A stretch of DNA of 64,000 nt from Novakomyces olei. Its lineage: Eukaryota > Ascomycota > Novakomycetes > Novakomycetales > Novakomycetaceae. The notes under the pieces are model-generated. The model did no database searches. It was not told where the DNA came from and was given only the letters and a program-made list of their open reading frames with translations. Location: NCBI GenBank assembly GCA_016906335.1, contig JADEYG010000009.1:1169001-1233000 (forward strand). The letters run 5' to 3'. Of this stretch, positions 28,301 through 37,351 are shown piece by piece (the first letter of the stretch is position 1; each line of letters starts with the position of its first letter). The translations under genes were made by a program, and so were the position numbers.

Positions 28301-28834
28301 CTCGCTTTTAGCGTCGGTCGCGTATACGCACAGCAATCCCGAGTCGTTGCCTCGCGATAGCTTAGCAAATTCCGTCGCACTGATTTGCGATGGTTCGTCT
28401 TGTGCCTCGGGCTTCTTGAGGCAGTTTGCTAAGCAATAGGAAGACTCGAATTCGACTTTTGCACGTCTCCATGCAATCCTTGGCTCATGTTTGTCGAGCC
28501 ATGGCTTTCCTAAAATAACGTCGTGTCCAGAGAGCGGTATCACGTTAAACATCATAGTCTCGCGATGTTCGCCTATGGTGACCTCCATGTTTTCAGTCTG
28601 GAAGCGAACACCTCCGGTGCGAATCGCTCTTCCATCCACAACTCGTAGTGGCTCAATCTTCGCCTTCTTCGTTATATCGATTATGCTTCTCGTAGCAAGG
28701 CTCTGGCTGATAAAATTCGACGTCGCGCCTGAGTCGATCAGCGCCTTCGCGTCCAGCTGGCCCTTGCTAGTTCTCAAATTTGCAGTAACTGTGAGATGTA
28801 TTCCTCTGTCAGGTTCGGGTACCACTGACATCAC
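25352..28834 (-). CDS. Gypsy G2 Pol with C-terminal chromodomain
   Basis: 1160 residues. They show retropepsin (IDSGATSNF), reverse transcriptase ([24 protein letters not shown] near 372) and RNase H ([20 protein letters not shown]). An HHCC/DDE integrase follows (CDTCARNKPSRH, MDFIVKLP, YHPQSDGQTERLNQ), then GPF (KLGPFRIIARVG) and a chromodomain (YYVHWKGYDASDRTWEP, about 1105-1145). It sits just after gag. No break seen. It is closest to G3. Confidence 0.92.
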   Translation of the reverse strand: MMSVVPEPDRGIHLTVTANLRTSKGQLDAKALIDSGATSNFISQSLATRSIIDITKKAKIEPLRVVDGRAIRTGGVRFQTENMEVTIGEHRETMMFNVIPLSGHDVILGKPWLDKHEPRIAWRRAKVEFESSYCLANCLKKPEAQDEPSQISATEFAKLSRGNDSGLLCVYATDAKSEDKNVAIPPEYADFRDLFEKRNADILPQHQAWDHAIPLTEGAKPPFGPIYPLAERELQTLRDYIKDNLAKGFIRPSSSPAGAPILFVKKKDGSLRLCVDYRGLNAVTVKNRYALPLISELLDRIRQSTIFTRLDLRGAYNLVRIREGDEWKTAFRTRYGHYEYQVMPFGLTNAPASFQALANDTLRDCLDRFAVVYLDDILIYSDTEEEHVTHVREVLKRLRKANLFVKLEKCEFHTDTTEFLGFVVSTKGVSMEKAKVDSIETWPEPKNAKDVMSFLGLSNYYRRFIANYSKITIPLTRLLKKDAQFNFSKECIDSFQTLKNAFLGAPILAHFDPQKPSYLETDASDFAIGGILSQKDNSDEMRPIAFYSRKMTSAEVNYDIYDKELLAIVACLREWRVYLESPLHRTTIYTDHRNLMYFLTARVLSRRQMRWSQLIASYDFVIEYRAGKLNHKADALSRRSDYVGDKEQEKPERTMALLDRSHFLFATAEDTGIDDQIKQCYGKDKTCKVVMEDLGKQPVSEHLRNYSINEKGLLTFSGLLYIPNDNRLRLAILQTCHDSHVAGHPGQAKTLDLVMRNYYWPRMRKEIFSYVESCDTCARNKPSRHAPYGLLHPLRVPARPWESISMDFIVKLPESRDAITQKTYDSIWVITCRFTKIGIFIPIRESIKATELALIYAHRVFANYGLPDEIVSDRGSVFVSQFTRHLLSQCDIQQKLSTAYHPQSDGQTERLNQILEQYLRIYSNYQQSNWVNLLPFAQFAYNNSEQSSTKTTPFYAFYGYNPKCRFTISSSRQCPSADERIEYLRNLHRLLKVEIEKSLSDQARFANEHRVDKSFAIGDQVWLVRKNISTTRPCDKLDAKKLGPFRIIARVGLRAYRLELPKAMRIHPVFHASLLERHNAVSQIAREQIAPPPPVILDANPEWEVEQVLDSRIRRKQLQYYVHWKGYDASDRTWEPAKHLHNCMDLVNEFHRAHPNKPGS

Positions 28835-28878
28835 CTCCGAAAGCCTCGTGTCATTAACGCCCAGATCAGGCCTTTCTT

Positions 28879-29826
28879 TTAGACCTGGGCTCTCGCTTTT
28901 CCCGGTTCCGTGATACTGTCCATAACCACCGAGATGCGTTGCTCATAATTGCGTTGCTTCTGTTTGCAATCACGTGCGCGATGACCTTCGCGTCCGCACG
29001 TAAAACATCTGTTCTCTTTCTTTCGACGCTGGCGTTCGTCGCTGGTAATGCTCTTCTTTTCGTAACTGGTAGCATCTACCTCCATGGGAGTGTATCCTTT
29101 GTTCGCGATCGTCGCGCCCCTATAGCCTGAAGCGCCCTTGGCGTTCGTACGGCTAGCGCTTTCGTAGTAACGATCCGACAACCTTTCGTCCACGCGTACA
29201 GACTTCTCAATTAAGTCTGACAATGTACGCGATTTTTCCAACCGAGATAATTCGTCCTTAATTCGATCTTTCAATCCTTGATAATATTCGTAGCGTAAAC
29301 TGTGATCGCTAAAATCCAAGTGCGAAGTGATCTGCTGAAAACGCGAAGTATACTCAGCAACAGATCCTCGCTGTTTGAGCAATGCTAGCTCCCGCTCAGC
29401 CTGACTAATGCGGTCGACGCTCCCAAATGTCGTGGAGAGCTCGTCGCAAAACAGGGCAAAGTCACTGGTAATTAGGCTTTCATCGTGGTCGCGCAAGTGG
29501 GGTTCAAACCACGCAAAAGCGGCACCGCGCAGATAAGATACCGCAAACAGGACCTTCGCTTCGTCGTTGCGAAACTCATGTGGCTTGAGTCTCACGTATA
29601 AGCGAACCTGTGCAAGGAAAGTATCCACCGATCTGCGATCGCCTCTGAATGTATCCGGCTTCGAAATGCTTGGCCCTTCGCTGACTCCTGATCGTCGAGA
29701 TCCCCGGGATCCCATTTCCTGGCGAAGGCCTTCAATAACCGATTTGTCCTTAACGCGCTCCTCTTGGAGCGACGCGATCTGCGCCTGCAGCGTCTGCAGA
29801 AACGCGTTCAAGTCCTCTTGACTCAT
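28879..29826 (-). CDS. Gypsy G2 Gag (315 aa)
   Basis: Starts MSQEDLNAFLQTLQ with an N-terminal coiled coil. The retrotransposon Gag core follows (FAVSYLRGAAFAWFEPHL, YYQGLKDRIKDELS), and one CCHC knuckle (CFTCGREGHRARDC) near the end. It would build the particle and bind RNA. The G3 Gag at 52038-52970 is clearly homologous. Confidence 0.92.
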   Translation of the reverse strand: MSQEDLNAFLQTLQAQIASLQEERVKDKSVIEGLRQEMGSRGSRRSGVSEGPSISKPDTFRGDRRSVDTFLAQVRLYVRLKPHEFRNDEAKVLFAVSYLRGAAFAWFEPHLRDHDESLITSDFALFCDELSTTFGSVDRISQAERELALLKQRGSVAEYTSRFQQITSHLDFSDHSLRYEYYQGLKDRIKDELSRLEKSRTLSDLIEKSVRVDERLSDRYYESASRTNAKGASGYRGATIANKGYTPMEVDATSYEKKSITSDERQRRKKENRCFTCGREGHRARDCKQKQRNYEQRISVVMDSITEPGKARAQV

Positions 29827-29981
29827 CGTAATTCAATAATTCGTTTGTGCTGCTAAACCGTAGCAAAGCACCCTTCGTCGCAACAACTTAGTGCGAAATA
29901 AAACTTGTAAATCGAAATCTGTGTACGCCTCCGTGCGTGACACCTTTCAACGCCGTGTAAATCTGTAGCTTAGACGAGCTG

Positions 29982-29994
29982 ACGGGCTTATAAT
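29982..29994 (-). promoter_or_regulatory. Self-primer binding site of Gypsy G2
   Basis: In element sense ATTATAAGCCCGT lies 2 nt inside the 5' LTR. It is the exact 13-nt reverse complement of ACGGGCTTATAAT in the LTR (+ strand 30251-30263). That partner starts 31 nt after a TATA-like CTACATAG. This is the Tf1/sushi self-priming layout, in which the 5' end of the RNA primes minus-strand synthesis. Confidence 0.85.
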
Positions 29995-29996
29995 AG

Positions 29997-30702
29997 TGTA
30001 AGGTGGCCCTTAGAGGGGAGCACCGCGGTGTAAACTCGCGTGTCGCTACAGGCGAACACGGACTGTCCTTTGCGAGACCGCTCGACAAAGGAAGTTCAAT
30101 CGGGTACCGCGCGAAGCGAGTACCGAGAAACGGGAACGTAGACTTGCGCCCGGCGCAAGAACTAAGGAAAAAGAAAAGGACGTTGTCCTTGAAAAGGCGA
30201 CGGCGCTTCTCTAAAGCTTACCTGCTACAAGGCTATGTAGCAACTTTGAGATTATAAGCCCGTGGAGAGAGTTCTCTCCATGGGCGACTATGTAGACTAT
30301 CCTATGAGGCTTAGCGGCTCGCTTAGCCACTTCGCGGCCTAAGCCTCATCCCACCACGATCTCAATGCGATGGTCCCAGACCATCCGCATTGGGAAAGCG
30401 GTGGCGAGCTATGAACTCTATGGATCGATCTATCTAGCTTCGTAGCGATGCGCGATCGCTACTACTACTGTCATGCGCCGCGACGTGCCTACGTCGCGCG
30501 GGCATGGACGTGGACCTGCTTCGCGCGAGCCAGGTCCAACCTGCTCGCGAGCTAGGCCACTTACGCGCTTCGCGCGAGTAATGTCCAACATTACCTCGCG
30601 CGAGCTATTTAGATCTATCTAGCCTGAAGTCATCGCCTTTGGCGCTACAGGACTTCAGGCGTCGTTCGCTGTCGTGGTTCACGCGAGGCGGGGATCATGA
30701 CA
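29997..30702 (-). repeat. 5' LTR of Gypsy G2
   Basis: 706 bp, differing from the 3' LTR at one base that I can see. It contains the self-primer partner at 30251-30263. Confidence 0.92.
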
Positions 30703-30707
30703 ACGCT

Positions 30708-30957
30708 GCCGATCCGTGCTGTATCGTTCCGGTTGTCCCGCGATGACCATCTGGACATGGGTCAGAAAATCCCCCGTTTGCGAACGATCGCCCGAAAAGT
30801 ACGGCGGAGGAGCAAGCTTAGGCTCCTTGGTGCGCGTGTTGGACACGATTCCATTAGCGGCGCGAAGTCGCTCACTAAGGCTCTGGTTTTCCGTTTCGAG
30901 TCTCTCGAGGCGAGCCGTCGTTTGCTCAAGAAACGATTGTAGCTGCTGATAATCCAT
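30708..30957 (-). CDS. Gypsy G1 Gag, N-terminal part
   Basis: Starts MDYQQLQSFLEQ with a heptad-rich coiled coil and then the beginning of the Gag core (YFSGDRSQTGDFLTHVQM). It is cut by G2, beyond which Gag continues at 23793. Confidence 0.85.
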
Positions 30958-30999
30958 CGTAAAAAGCTCGAAGAAAACGTCACAGTCCCCGAATCGTGG

Positions 31000-31008
31000 A
31001 CGTGTAAT
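31000..31008 (-). promoter_or_regulatory. Self-primer binding site of Gypsy G1
   Basis: In element sense ATTACACGT lies 2 nt inside the 5' LTR and pairs over 9 nt with ACGTGTAAT in the LTR (+ strand 31137-31145). The partner begins 35 nt after the start of the TATA box TATAAATA (31173-31180). Same geometry as G2 and G3, with an unrelated sequence. Confidence 0.75.
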
Positions 31009-31010
31009 AC

Positions 31011-31410
31011 TGTTATGGTTGTAGAAGGCGAAAGCCTAAAGGAGAACCCAATTGCCGGATTTCACGCCGGCTCTGGGACTATGAGAAAATTAAGAGATAG
31101 AACTGGGTTTAAAAGATTGGGTCTCCCCAAAGTTCGATTACACGTAGCGAGGAAAGTAGAAGCAGGACCTCTATTTATATCCTCGCTACGTAGAATATTC
31201 TAGAAACACTAACTACTTAAACGATTAAACAAACTAACAAGTAAAAGCAGTCAGAACAATAATAGTCAATAAATAATAAATAATAAGTAAATATTTAAAT
31301 AAATATTCAATATTAAATAAAGACAACAAACAAATAATAATATAGCGCTTCAATAGCGTCGGTGCTATCGAAGACGCAATAACAATATAGAAATAAATTA
31401 AATCGTAACA
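31011..31410 (-). repeat. 5' LTR of Gypsy G1
   Basis: 400 bp, TG...CA, identical by eye to its partner at 18180-18579. Confidence 0.93.
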
Positions 31411-31415
31411 CTCTG

Positions 31416-34057
31416 GAGCATGTACCAATTTCCACGCATTGTTTTCCTTCATTGCATTTAATTCAGTCTCCATAGCCTCTTCCCATTCCCGAGCGTGCAA
31501 ACTGTTGCGCGCCTGCTTTGTATTGTTTGGCTCTATAATTTCATTTATTGCCACATGCGCTCTATCATAAATTCCTGGAGCATGACGAATTCTGGTTGAG
31601 CGTCTGATTCCGTCGTTTGAAATGGTTGTTCCTAATTCTTGTGTATCATTCTGCTGCTGTGTTTCGTGATTGTCCTGATTTTCGTCCTCTAGTATATCGT
31701 CATTAACATTAATTGAGTCAGTCGTGTCTTGAAAAAATTGCTCCGAGTCTTCTGACGTGCCATCTGATGAGGTGATACATTCTTCCTCATTTTCATCAGA
31801 ATTAGAAGAATATTCGGGTGTTTGTTCAGTTTGTAAATTTTCTGAGACAAATATATTTCCTCCTCCCATAGTGAAAGGCATTTCTCTTCTCTCTAAATTC
31901 TTTTCTTGTTTGTTTGCGTCATAAAATTCAGATTCATTAAATACCACATCACGCGAAATAACCACTTTTCTCGTCAAAGGGTTCCATAGTCGATAAGCCT
32001 TGGCATTTGTTTGGTAGCCAACAAATACATGTGGTTCACTACGAGTGTCGAGTTTTTTAATTCCTCCTTGTTTTTTCAAGACAAAGGCTTTGCATCCAAA
32101 CACCCTTAAATGGTCTAGTATCGGAGCCTTGTCAAATACCATTTCGTAGGGCGTGTAGTCGTTAATTCTCGTCGGGCTACGATTTTTAATGTATACACAA
32201 GCGTTTACTGCTTCGTCCCACAAGTATTCGGGGACGTTTCTTTCACTCATTGTAGCCCTGACTCTGTTGAGTATTGTTCTGTTTGCCCTTTCTGCAACAC
32301 CATTTTGTTGTGGAGTGTAGGGCGCAGTCAGTTCGTGAATAATTCCCTTTTCTTGCATGTAGGATTTAAGAGCTTGATTAACAAATTCTCCCCCGTTGTC
32401 GCTTCGAATTCTTTTGACAGATATTCCAAACTGAGTTTTAATCAAATTAACCAAATTTTGTATGCAATTGTTAACGTCAAATTTATTGGCGATTGTGAAT
32501 AAAAATGTATATCCGGTTAAATCATCAATCAACGTAACAAAGTAACATTTCCCTGAAGCTGAAACTGGAAATGGTCCACATACATCACTGTGCAGTAATT
32601 CAAACTTTGTTTCTGCTCTTAGGCGTCCTTCTGGAAATGGTTGGCGTGCCATTTTTCCTTTGATACAACTTTCGCATTTAACTTTTATATTTGTCTTGTC
32701 AAGGTCTTGTTGTATTTTTCCTGCTCCAAGGCCTTTAGCGAGTTTTATCATATAATTTTCGTTCAAGTGCATTAAGCGGTCGTGCCATAATTTTTGTTTC
32801 TCAGGAACACTTATCGCAAGAGCTTTGTTTTCTGCAATATAACCAATTTGTTTTGTCCGAAGGGGATAAAGGTTATTTTCTTTCTCAAATGTTTCAAGCA
32901 CTTCTTTATTCTGTGTCTTAAACAGTGTAGCTTTTCCATTATCAAATGTGACAGAAATTAATTCTGTGTCTAATGCGCCAAGTGAAATTAAATTGTACCC
33001 CAGTTGGGGAACCCACAGCACATTTTTCAAAATAAGTTGTTTGTTTTGGGACGTCGTAAGTGAAATATCCCCACTGCCCAGTACTCTCAACTTTTCTTTT
33101 CCGGCAGCTATGACAAAATGATTTTCATGGCTATTGTATTTTTTAAAATTGGTTAAGCCGGTTTTATTATAAGTCATGTGTTGCGACGCACCACAATCGA
33201 GAATCCAATTTTTATTAATGGTGTTTGGTGTAATGGCATTAATAAAGGCATCCTGATAAAATTGTTCACCGAGTTTATTACTATTCATCTGGTTTGTTGT
33301 TTTAGGACAATTATTTTTAAAATGGCCCTTTGCTCCACAGACAAAACAAGTATTATTTTTAAGTCTGCAGCGTTCCTCTGTATGGCCTCTTTTTTTGCAG
33401 TAATGACAAGTAGAGGCGCGGAACGTTGTCAGCGCAGTTTCGGCGCTTTCGCCGTGGCTTTGCGTAGCTTCAACGACAATTTCTTGTATATCCTTCAGAA
33501 GGACTTTTTTTTGCTTGTTCCCAAACACGAATTTCCGAATTCAAAGAGTTGCAATTTCGTATCATGTTGAGATAAATTTGGAGACTTTCCTCTTGACAAA
33601 GGTCGTTTCGCAGCTCTCCCAAGCTGGTGACCAGACTATTAAATTTTGTGTGGAGTCCTGCCACCTCCCCCAAGCTCTGTGCTTTTAGTCCATACAGCTC
33701 GCTACTGACTTGGACTAAAAGGCGGTATTTTCGTTCCTGAAATGCGTTGCTGACATTTGCCAACAGAATTTCCGGATTTGGCGCCTTTTGGCACAGGTCG
33801 TCAAGTACTGGCACGGAGATAGCTTCCTTTAGTGTAAGCAGAAGTATGGCCATCGTTGACTGGTAAGCCACATCCTCGGTCGCAGCTTTTTCTCCCTTGT
33901 AATCGGGCATGACGTGCTGAAGCCCGTACGTGGTCAACACCTTCGACAATTTCTGTTTCCATTGGGGAAACTCGATTAAATTCCCCAATCGCGGAATTGC
34001 GAGGTACGGCAGGTCTGCCTGCCCGTGGAGCTTGAGTGATATCCCGAGTTTGCTCAT
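31416..34057 (-). pseudogene. Copia A2 Gag, protease, integrase and linker (fossil)
   Basis: From 34057 leftward: Gag starting MSKLGISLKLHG, two CCHC knuckles, and retropepsin LDCGASQHM. The integrase zinc region and DDE core follow (IDDLTGYTFLF, RSDNGGEFVNQ, PQQNGVAERANR). An acidic linker ends at the G1 insertion near LVHAPE. This is the best family A copy in the window for the 5' half. About one break, apart from G1. Confidence 0.88.
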
Positions 34058-34070
34058 ATTGACTGAACTC

Positions 34071-34082
34071 AGACTCTTAATC
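34071..34082 (-). promoter_or_regulatory. Primer-binding site of Copia A2
   Basis: tRNA-Lys(CUU)-type site directly inside the 5' LTR. Confidence 0.75.
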
Positions 34083-34335
34083 TGTAGTAATTTAATTTGG
34101 CTTGTTGTAGAGAATAGTGTTGTATCTCCTTTTAGCTACTTTTCTAAGTCTACTGACGCTGTACTATATAGTTTCTTTGGTTCCAGCCACCGAGTTACAC
34201 TTTGGTAGCGCAAGCCTCTTTGTACTCAGTTCCAGCCACTCCAGCCACTCCAGCCACTCCAGCCATTCCTCCTCTTTTCTGTAGCCAGCCTTCCTGTTCT
34301 TTTTCTGTGACGTCCAAGCTTGACATATTCCTATA
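34083..34335 (-). repeat. 5' LTR of Copia A2 with about 4 minisatellite copies
   Basis: 253 bp. Same sequence as the 3' LTR apart from a short minisatellite (about 34231-34267). Followed by the target duplication CCAAG and the outer part of the Copia C LTR. Confidence 0.92.
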
Positions 34336-34340
34336 CCAAG

Positions 34341-34434
34341 AATAGTTTGGGAATGTGCCAAGAGTAGTTTGGGAATGTGCCAAGAGTGCGATAAGAAAAT
34401 TGAGTAGGTTGGCAGCCAATCAGAAAACACTTTA
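34341..34434 (-). repeat. Copia C 5' LTR, outer part
   Basis: Continues the LTR broken at 16360. It contains the typical tandem AGTTTGGGAATGTGCCAAG motifs and ends near the family C terminus, whose exact border is blurred. Confidence 0.75.
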
Positions 34435-34488
34435 CGTGAGTTTATTCCACAATTTAACATCTTTTTTCATTGTTTACATTGTGCAAAA

Positions 34489-34726
34489 TGAGGATTACTC
34501 ACTGCTATAACTTAGTAAATTAAAATAGATAGAAAAAACTATATCCTGAACTATGGGAAACCGTGGTTTTTTACAAACTCTTGTATTGGATTAATAATCC
34601 ATTGTCCGAAAGTCCGCTATGGCGTGATTAATTATTAATCAAATGCCGAGGTTTAGACCAGTTCGTACAAGTTTAGATTAATCTTCAATATGTTTTTAAT
34701 TATTTTTACTATCTACACTCCTAACA
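34489..34726 (-). repeat. LTR of family F
   Basis: A TG...CA LTR similar to 49211-49508, 59539-59813 and 61135-61423. I see no target duplication, so it may be truncated or rearranged. Confidence 0.7.
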
Positions 34727-34789
34727 GTGATCGCACTTTGTTGACTTCACTTACCCCAGAAAACGCTCTATCGGGCTCGGAAGCTTATA

Positions 34790-34935
34790 AAAAATTACTG
34801 AATAATAATCGAGCAAAACCACATGTACGGAAACGAGTTCTGGGCTGCTCGTCAAACCTGGCCTTTGCAGCCTCAAACCTGACTTTTTCAGCCTGAACCT
34901 CTTTGGCCTTTTCAGCCTAAAACCTGGAGTAGGAC
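34790..34935 (-). pseudogene. Lys/Ala/Glu-rich coiled-coil coding fragment
   Basis: Read on the minus strand, a frame of the type AEKAKEVQAEKVRFEAAKAR resembles the heptad-rich part of the coding fragment at 36440-37289. It is short, lies beside an LTR of family L as that one does, and has no start. It is probably a second remnant of the same gene family. Confidence 0.4.
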
Positions 34936-34941
34936 TAGGCT

Positions 34942-35651
34942 TGTTACGGTGCGCTGTATGAGACGCTAGCTAGCGCTGAAGATGGCGCTTTTACATTCTT
35001 TAATTTGTTTTTTTTAACTTTAATTTTGTGTTACGACTTGTTAGACAGCAGAATTGGACTCACTGTTGTAACTTTTTGTTATTAAAATCTACCCTTAAAC
35101 TATGGAAAACCTTGTTCTTTTATAGACTTCAAGGCTCAGCTCTTATCTATGTATTTGCCAAGAGATAGCATCAAGACTTTCCTATCAATTAGTAATCACT
35201 TTATCATTGATAGGATACAGAGTATCCGATCAGTGGCGTAATTTTAATGATTAGTAATTAAATATTCCTCCAAATTGGTTAGATTCCGTATTTGGAGTGA
35301 ATTAATTTAATTTAATTATGTCATCTTTAATTTTAATTTTAGTATCTACACTATGGCCTAACACGACTTCTATTTTAATTAGTTTCTATTTTTGACTATC
35401 GGCTTCTATTTTTAAATAGCAACTTAGTTTAGTTTGATTAGTTTCTCGGGTTAAGCCCCACGGAGCGTCATAAGAATGGGACACTCCCCTCTTATGTTCG
35501 CTAGGTGTAATCAAATCTTGGTGTGCAATATTTGTGTATTCAATTTCTAGGTTCCCTAATTTCCACGTATTCTCAACAGAGCCAGCGTGAGATCTGGCAT
35601 CATTACCTTATTGCACCTTTACGACCTATTGGAAGTAAAGCCCCTATAACA
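34942..35651 (+). repeat. Solo LTR of family L with a solo LTR E inside
   Basis: Starts TGTTACGG and ends ATAACA, flanked by AGGCT (34937-34941) and AGGCC (35652-35656), a target duplication with one mismatch. Family E LTR 35039-35363 is nested in it. A second, undisturbed family L LTR is at 36556-36947. Orientation is not certain. Confidence 0.85.
35039..35363 (-). repeat. Solo LTR, family E, nested in LTR L
   Basis: 325 bp, target duplication CGACT at 35034-35038 and 35364-35368, TG...CA ends. About 85-90% alike by eye to 7924-8283. Confidence 0.88.
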
Positions 35652-35656
35652 AGGCC

Positions 35657-35880
35657 CGACTGAGCAATCCAGCCACTGCTTGGTTGTTTATCTACAGCCA
35701 CGCGACAGTCTCGCCTAAAGTCTAAAAGAGTTTTCGCTTACGCAACTCGCATTTCACGTAAATCTTATTGGACCATACTCGCTTTTCAAAGTGGCATTTA
35801 GTTGCTGCTAAACTTACAAACTTTTGGGGTAGGGTAAGGGCGTAAGGCGGTTATTATTATTATTATTCATTTTTTTATTT
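35657..35880. other. Unannotated DNA with a short TAT repeat
   Basis: No gene seen. A (TAT)n microsatellite lies at about 35849-35867. Confidence 0.5.
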
Positions 35881-36430
35881 TTATTGAAATTGATTCAGTT
35901 GATAAAGGTAATTATTAAATTTAATCCCCTTCAATTGCTTTGTCAGGCCGTCAGTCTTCATTTGTCTGGTGTCACACCAGTGTATTATTATAATTCCTTG
36001 TTCCACGCTTTCTTTTATTTTGTAGAACTTTACTTCGTAATGCTTTGTACCACGAGCAACGCCTGTGTTTTTGGTGAGTTTCACACATGCACTGTTGTCA
36101 CAATAAATGTGCATTGACATAGGTAAATACTCGAATTCTTAAAACTTGTTTTAGTGCCGCAAATAGAGCCATGTATTCAGCATCCATGGTGCTGATGGCT
36201 ACCAAACATTGCTGCTTCGATGACCAAGCTATAGGTGAACTTTCTTCTCCTATCCCTATGGTGGACCCAGTACAGGATTTTAGAGTAGCAAGGTCCATAG
36301 CAAAATCAAAATCACTAAAAATATGTAATTACAATGGCTCACGAATAAACTTCAATCCCCTTTCTTATGTTTCCAGGACATATGAAATAATAAACTGCAG
36401 ACCACGAATGCTAATTTGAGTCGGGACTGA
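35881..36430 (-). pseudogene. Copia RNase H fragment (fossil)
   Basis: Minus-strand frames match the end of Copia pol: WSSKQQCLVAISTMDAEYMA, YCDNSACVKLTKN and QMKTDGLTKQL. The fragment belongs to a Copia family other than A, B or C and resembles Copia J at 59096-62700. Its left and right borders are open. Broken, with several breaks. Confidence 0.7.
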
Positions 36431-36439
36431 ACTGAACTT

Positions 36440-37289
36440 GCTTATCAATCTCATAGAAGCCTCCTTTGCCCTAGCAGCCTCTTTTGCCCTGGCGACCTCC
36501 TTCGCCAGGGCAGCCTTTGCAATACCTATGGCCTTTGCAGCCTCTTCGACCTTTGTGTTACGGTGCGCTATATGAGGCGCTAGCTAGCGCTGAAGATAGC
36601 GCTTTTACATCCTTTAATTTGTCTTGTTTCACTTTATTTTGTGTTACGACTTCTATTTTTAATTAGTTCTATTTATAACTCTTAGCTTCTATTTTTAGAT
36701 AGCAACTTAGTTAGTTTAATTAGTTTAGCTTGATTAGTTTCTCGGGTTAAGCCCCACGGAGCGTCATAAGAATGGGACACTCCCCTCTTATGTTCGCTAC
36801 GTGTAATCAAACCTTGGTGTGCAATATTTTGGTTTTCTATTACTAGGTTCCCTACTTTCCACGTATCCTCAACAGAGCCAGCGTGAGATCTGGCATATTT
36901 ACCTTATTGCACCTTTACGACTTTTTGGAAGTAAAGCCCCCATAACACTTTGCAACCTCGATTTTCGCCTTTGCAATTTCAGCCTCTAATAGGCTAAACT
37001 CGGCGATCGATTTTCGCTCGGCGAAACGATCAAGCTCTTGGACTTCCTTGTATACCCGCAATGCAGTCGTATCAAAAGACTTGCCAACGTAAATTAAAAT
37101 CAAAATCAAAAGCAAGAAGACAAAAGCCTTTAATTGGCAACCGTAGCAAAACATCTTTTTTCGTAGAAAGCTTTTTACAGAATCAGCGCGGATCTTTACA
37201 CCTGTGTTTGGTTTCCTGTGGGAGCGCTTTAGGGGAGAGGGCAACGCCTTTTCATCATGAAGCTTTTTGTCATGGTTCGTACCTGACAT
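36440..37289 (-). pseudogene. Single-pass membrane, coiled-coil protein linked to LTR family P (fossil)
   Basis: The frame starts MSGTNHDKKLHDEK at 37289. A basic stretch (SPLKRSHRKPN, FLRKKMFCYG) is followed by one clear membrane helix (KAFVFLLLILILIYVG). Next comes a Lys/Glu/Ala heptad region (FSLLEAEIAKAKIEVAK), so it would be a small membrane protein with a coiled coil behind the membrane. A family L solo LTR (36556-36947) splits it; Ala/Lys/Glu-rich coding sequence is seen on both sides. Its leader is shared with the LTR P copy at 40264-40631, including the first codons, so it seems to be carried by family P. Identity unknown; I do not assign it to envelope proteins. Confidence 0.55.
36556..36947 (+). 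repeat. Solo LTR of family L
   Basis: 392 bp with target duplication CTTTG at 36551-36555 and 36948-36952, TG...CA-type ends, sitting inside the membrane/coiled-coil frame. Confidence 0.9.
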
Positions 37290-37351
37290 GGTGCAAGTAT
37301 AATAGTGCAACTTGCACAGAACTTGTACCGAGTAAAGCAATTTAGCTTACT

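Larger units (their letters stand above)
23799..30702 (-). mobile_element. Gypsy G2: chromodomain element with an antisense Zn2Cys6-like ORF
   Basis: A 6.9-kb chromovirus inserted in G1 gag, target duplication ACGCT (23794-23798, 30703-30707). Order in element sense: 5' LTR (29997-30702), self-primer site (29982-29994), gag (29826-28879), pol (28834-25352), an antisense ORF (24624-25124), polypurine tract, 3' LTR (23799-24504). Its LTRs are 706 bp each and I see one difference. No break is visible in gag or pol, so it looks whole and is the youngest layer of this nest. G3 is its sister family. Confidence 0.93.
18180..31410 (-). mobile_element. Gypsy G1: chromodomain element with a JmjC ORF
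   Basis: A Ty3/Gypsy chromovirus on the minus strand in Copia A2 pol, target duplication CTCTG (18175-18179, 31411-31415). Without its passenger G2 it is about 6.3 kb. Order in element sense: 5' LTR (31011-31410), self-complementary primer site (31000-31008), gag (30957 onward, resumed at 23793), pol with chromodomain, TATA box, JmjC ORF, polypurine tract, 3' LTR (18180-18579). The two 400-bp LTRs read identical, so it is very recent. Apart from the G2 insertion in gag it looks whole. Confidence 0.93.
16361..34335 (-). mobile_element. Copia element A2, carrying Gypsy G1 and G2
   Basis: A complete minus-strand family A Copia. It has a 5' LTR (34083-34335), primer-binding site (34071-34082), gag-protease-integrase (31416-34057), reverse transcriptase and RNase H (to about 16763) and 3' LTR (16361-16746). 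The target duplication is CCAAG (16356-16360, 34336-34340), inside the Copia C LTR. It is interrupted at the start of reverse transcriptase by Gypsy G1 (18180-31410), with about one other break. Its two LTRs differ by 133 bp because of minisatellite copy number. Confidence 0.92.
7805..34434 (-). mobile_element. Old Copia element C, host to nested insertions
   Basis: Pieces of one minus-strand Copia can be followed from its 5' LTR (16235-16360 plus 34341-34434) through gag (16082-16222, 15102-15439, about 9471-10610) and integrase and linker (8289-9470) to the start of reverse transcriptase (7805-7918). Between the pieces sit LTR E, Copia B2, LTR H and Copia A2 with its own passengers. The 3' end is lost. 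It is broken by at least four insertions, with several further breaks, and is the oldest layer of this nest. Confidence 0.8.

Noticed and set aside
36915-37345. Calling the membrane/coiled-coil frame an envelope protein
   Set aside because: It has no signal peptide, no cleavage site or fusion-like segment and too small an outer part; only one helix and a coiled coil are visible.
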